Shown: one piece after another, positions 5,859 to 7,602 of the stretch
Layout of the letters: each line of letters opens with the position of its first letter
Position numbering within the stretch: position 1 is the first letter of the stretch
Origin: an uncultured Mollicutes bacterium
GTDB taxonomy: Bacteria; Bacillota_I; Bacilli_A; RFN20; CAG-826
NCBI GenBank assembly: GCA_900549975.1
Contig: URQK01000078.1
Coordinates: forward strand, 1 to 7,602
DNA length: 7,602 nucleotides
Direction: 5' to 3'
Translations under genes and position numbers: made by a program
Notes under the pieces: model-generated
The model's database searches: none
What the model was told of the DNA's origin: nothing
The model's input: only the letters and a program-made list of their open reading frames with translations

Positions 5859-5872
5859 GGTAGAATTCTACC
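5859..5872. promoter_or_regulatory. Upstream copy of the GGTA-N6-TACC palindrome
   Basis: GGTAGAATTCTACC is a perfect 14-bp palindrome identical to the copy at 5933-5946, 74 bp away. Flanking bases are similar too: an A-run and GAGA follow both, but here no start codon or good ribosome binding site follows. It is either an auxiliary operator or the remnant of a duplicated promoter region. Confidence 0.55.
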
Positions 5873-5917
5873 AAAAAAGAGACTAAATATTGATTATTTG
5901 GCTTTATTAGCGTAAAA

Positions 5918-5923
5918 TATAAT
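5918..5923 (+). promoter_or_regulatory. -10 element of the plus-strand ATPase promoter
   Basis: A perfect TATAAT lies 10 bp before the proximal palindrome, putting the transcript start near 5930. No good -35 is seen at 16-18 bp (TATTTG at 5895-5900 is the best), so the promoter may be weak or need an activator. Confidence 0.45.
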
Positions 5924-5932
5924 CGTAAAAAA

Positions 5933-5946
5933 GGTAGAATTCTACC
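5933..5946. promoter_or_regulatory. Proximal operator palindrome of the plus-strand ATPase
   Basis: GGTAGAATTCTACC sits just after the predicted transcript start and ends 3 bases before the ribosome binding site AAGGAGA (5950-5956), which lies 9 bases before the ATG. The position suits a repressor site. As RNA it could fold into a 5-bp stem with an AATT loop, but that would be weak. Confidence 0.6.
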
Positions 5947-5965
5947 AAAAAGGAGATTATGTATT

Positions 5966-7276
5966 ATGATCAATAGACCGATATATTTAAAAGCATTAAT
6001 TGCAGCACAACATAATGGATTTCCTAAAGTTATAACTGGTGTAAGAAGATGTGGTAAATCATATTTATTAAAAGAAATTTATTATAATTATTTGCTTTCT
6101 ATTGGTGTAAAGAAGCAAAACATAATAATTGTTGAATTAGATGATTTAAGAAATGCTAATTATCGAAATCCATTGGAACTTGATAAATACATTAGAAGTA
6201 TTGTAAATCCTAATGAATATTATTATGTATTTATTGATGAGGTACAATTGATTGATACAATAATAAATCCTGTTTATACAAACGGCGTAATTAAACTAGC
6301 AAATAAAAATAGTGAAAATGTTATTTCTTTTGTAGATTTAATATTAGGACTATCTAGAGAAAAAAATATTGATTTGTATGTCACAGGTTCTAACTCTAAG
6401 ATGTTATCAACAGATATTGTTACTGAATTTAGGGATAAAGCCACTAATATTAATATAAAACCATTATCATTCGAAGAATTTTATAATTATAAACAAGTTA
6501 GTGAATTAGAAGCCATTTATGAATATATGATGTATGGAGGCATGCCACTTGCGGTATTAAAAGATTATGATGAAAAAAAGTCATATTTAGTAAATTTATT
6601 TCAAACTACATATTTTAAAGATATATTAGATCATAATAATCTCAAAAAAAGTGAAGTCCTTGATGAACTATGCAACATAATTAGTGAAGAATCCGGACAA
6701 TTAATTAATTCAGAGCGACTAAGCAATATATATAAGAGTGTAAAAAAAGAAACCATTGACAAAACCACTATTGAGAGGTATTTAAATTATTTTTTAGATT
6801 CGTTTTTAATAAGTGAAGCAAAAAGATATGATATTAAAGGAAATAGTGAAATAGGTGCTTTAAGAAAATATTATTTTATTGATAATGGTCTTAGAAATGC
6901 ACGTTTAAATTTTGCTTTTAATGATGAAGGACAAATGCTTGAAAATATTGTCTATAATGAATTAATTTATAATGGATATAGTGTTAATATTGGAACAATT
7001 AATTCTATTGAAAAAAACAAAGAAGGAAAAAGTGTTAAAAAGAATTATGAAATTGATTTTATCGCCAAAAAAGGAATAAAGCAATTTTATATTCAAGTAT
7101 GTGCTGATTATAATAGCAAAGATGTTATAGCTCGAGAAACAAAGCCATTTTTAAAACTTCATAATTCAATTCAAAAAATAGTAGTTATCAATAAGCCAAT
7201 AAAAGAGGCTATAGATAATAATGGATTTACTATTATTGGAATAACAGATTTCCTTTTAAGATTTATTAAAAATTAA
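5966..7276 (+). CDS. AAA-family ATPase (AAA_14 plus DUF4143-like C-terminus)
   Basis: This 436-aa soluble protein has the same overall design as the minus-strand ATPase but is a distinct subfamily. It begins with I-N-R-P-I-Y-L-K-A-L-I, usual for the group. Walker A is G25-V-R-R-C-G-K31-S32, Walker B is Y-V-F-I-D91-E92-V-Q, and the sensor segment is Y-V-T-G-S-N-S-K-M-L (138-147). P-L-S-F-E-E-F, then Y-G-G-M-P-L-A, mark the ATPase-to-helical-domain junction. The C-terminus has Y-Y-F-I-D-N-G-L-R and L-E-N-I-V-Y-N-E-L, then a nuclease-like core E362-I-D364-F and Y-I-Q377-V where the usual lysine two residues later is a cysteine, so nuclease activity is doubtful. The start is fixed by AAGGAGA 9 bases upstream. 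The gene stands alone with its own operator. Its biological role is unknown; the family is common in accessory regions. Confidence 0.87.
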   Translation: MINRPIYLKALIAAQHNGFPKVITGVRRCGKSYLLKEIYYNYLLSIGVKKQNIIIVELDDLRNANYRNPLELDKYIRSIVNPNEYYYVFIDEVQLIDTIINPVYTNGVIKLANKNSENVISFVDLILGLSREKNIDLYVTGSNSKMLSTDIVTEFRDKATNINIKPLSFEEFYNYKQVSELEAIYEYMMYGGMPLAVLKDYDEKKSYLVNLFQTTYFKDILDHNNLKKSEVLDELCNIISEESGQLINSERLSNIYKSVKKETIDKTTIERYLNYFLDSFLISEAKRYDIKGNSEIGALRKYYFIDNGLRNARLNFAFNDEGQMLENIVYNELIYNGYSVNIGTINSIEKNKEGKSVKKNYEIDFIAKKGIKQFYIQVCADYNSKDVIARETKPFLKLHNSIQKIVVINKPIKEAIDNNGFTIIGITDFLLRFIKN

Positions 7277-7322
7277 AAATCAGCATTTATCATTACAAAG
7301 GCTAATATTGTTAATGTGTTTT

Positions 7323-7602
7323 TTATTCAAATAATTGCTTTAAGTCTATTAATTCGACATTATCTTTTGGTGTGCATGAAAAACCACTTCGAGATATAAA
7401 GACATATTTATAACAATTTAAACCAGTCATATTAACTTGTTTAATTTCCTCATCAATTATTTTATCAGTAATGATATCTTTTCTTAAAGTTCTTAATAAG
7501 ATTATAGCAAAATGAACCAACAATATTTTTATAAATTATTTTTATTTAGTCAGTTTATAATATTCTTTTCAAAAGCTGATTCGCTTTCAAGTAAAAGAAA
7601 GT
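7323..7602 (-). pseudogene. Decayed C-terminus of a DUF234-type AAA ATPase (runs off the window end)
   Basis: The last intact stretch (stop at 7323-7325) includes KYVFISRSGFS and DNVELIDLKQLFE, which matches the usual C-terminus of archaeal-type ATPases with DUF234 (Y-x-L-F-S-K-S-G-F..., then x-L-I-D-L-x-x-L-F). Further upstream on the same strand, coherent pieces fall in other frames: LESESAFEKNIIN, followed by a stop and LNKNNL (7602 to about 7540), like the family's F-E-K-x-x-x-x-Y-L block, and IVGSFCYNLIKN near 7490-7525, like the place where G-x-C-K is normally found. Three frames in under 300 bases and missing sequence between the blocks show this is broken. The 66-codon frame has no real start (only a TTG at 7523 with no ribosome binding site). 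The N-terminal ATPase part lies outside the window or is lost. Confidence 0.55.

Overview
The window comes from a low-GC bacterium that most resembles the gut Firmicutes / RF39-type group. The evidence is AT-rich codons, strong purine-rich ribosome binding sites (AGGAG, AAGGAGA), TTGACA/TATAAT-type promoters, TGG for tryptophan and TGA used as a stop. It looks like an accessory region rather than a core operon, and no tRNA, rRNA, CRISPR array or transposase was seen.

Layout. Positions 1-543 hold the 3' part of a gene resembling the uracil-DNA glycosylase superfamily. A co-directional 365-aa orphan (599-1696) follows; its C-terminal half carries a C-x-E ... P-C-x-x-C zinc signature like that of cytidine-deaminase-fold enzymes. 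Positions 1688-1930 (minus) hold remains of what may be a HAD-type phosphatase, broken by stop codons. Positions 1994-3485 hold a complete type IV toxin-antitoxin pair, AbiEi (antitoxin and repressor) and AbiEii (nucleotidyltransferase toxin). The pair overlaps by 4 bases, has a consensus promoter lying inside a long inverted repeat, and is visibly richer in GC than its surroundings, which suggests horizontal arrival.

From 3592 to the end the window is a cluster of AAA-type ATPases with nuclease-like C-termini. There is an intact gene on the minus strand (3592-4887), the wrecked C-terminus of a second (5235-5724, minus), an intact gene on the plus strand (5966-7276), and the wrecked C-terminus of a third, of the DUF234 type (7323-7602, minus). 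Both intact genes have a palindrome of the same geometry, GGTA-N6-TACC, just before the ribosome binding site; the plus-strand gene has a second copy 74 bp upstream. The minus-strand gene also has three 16-bp direct repeats spaced 32-33 bp apart. Between the two ATPases lies a GC-richer island (5090-5236) with a consensus promoter, three consecutive hairpins and a terminator, a candidate small RNA.

The genes probably do not form one pathway. AbiE is a self-contained toxin-antitoxin unit. The glycosylase-like and deaminase-like genes could be functionally linked (base deamination plus base excision), but that is inference. The ATPases and their shared operator look like a repeatedly duplicated and decaying accessory family under common regulation.
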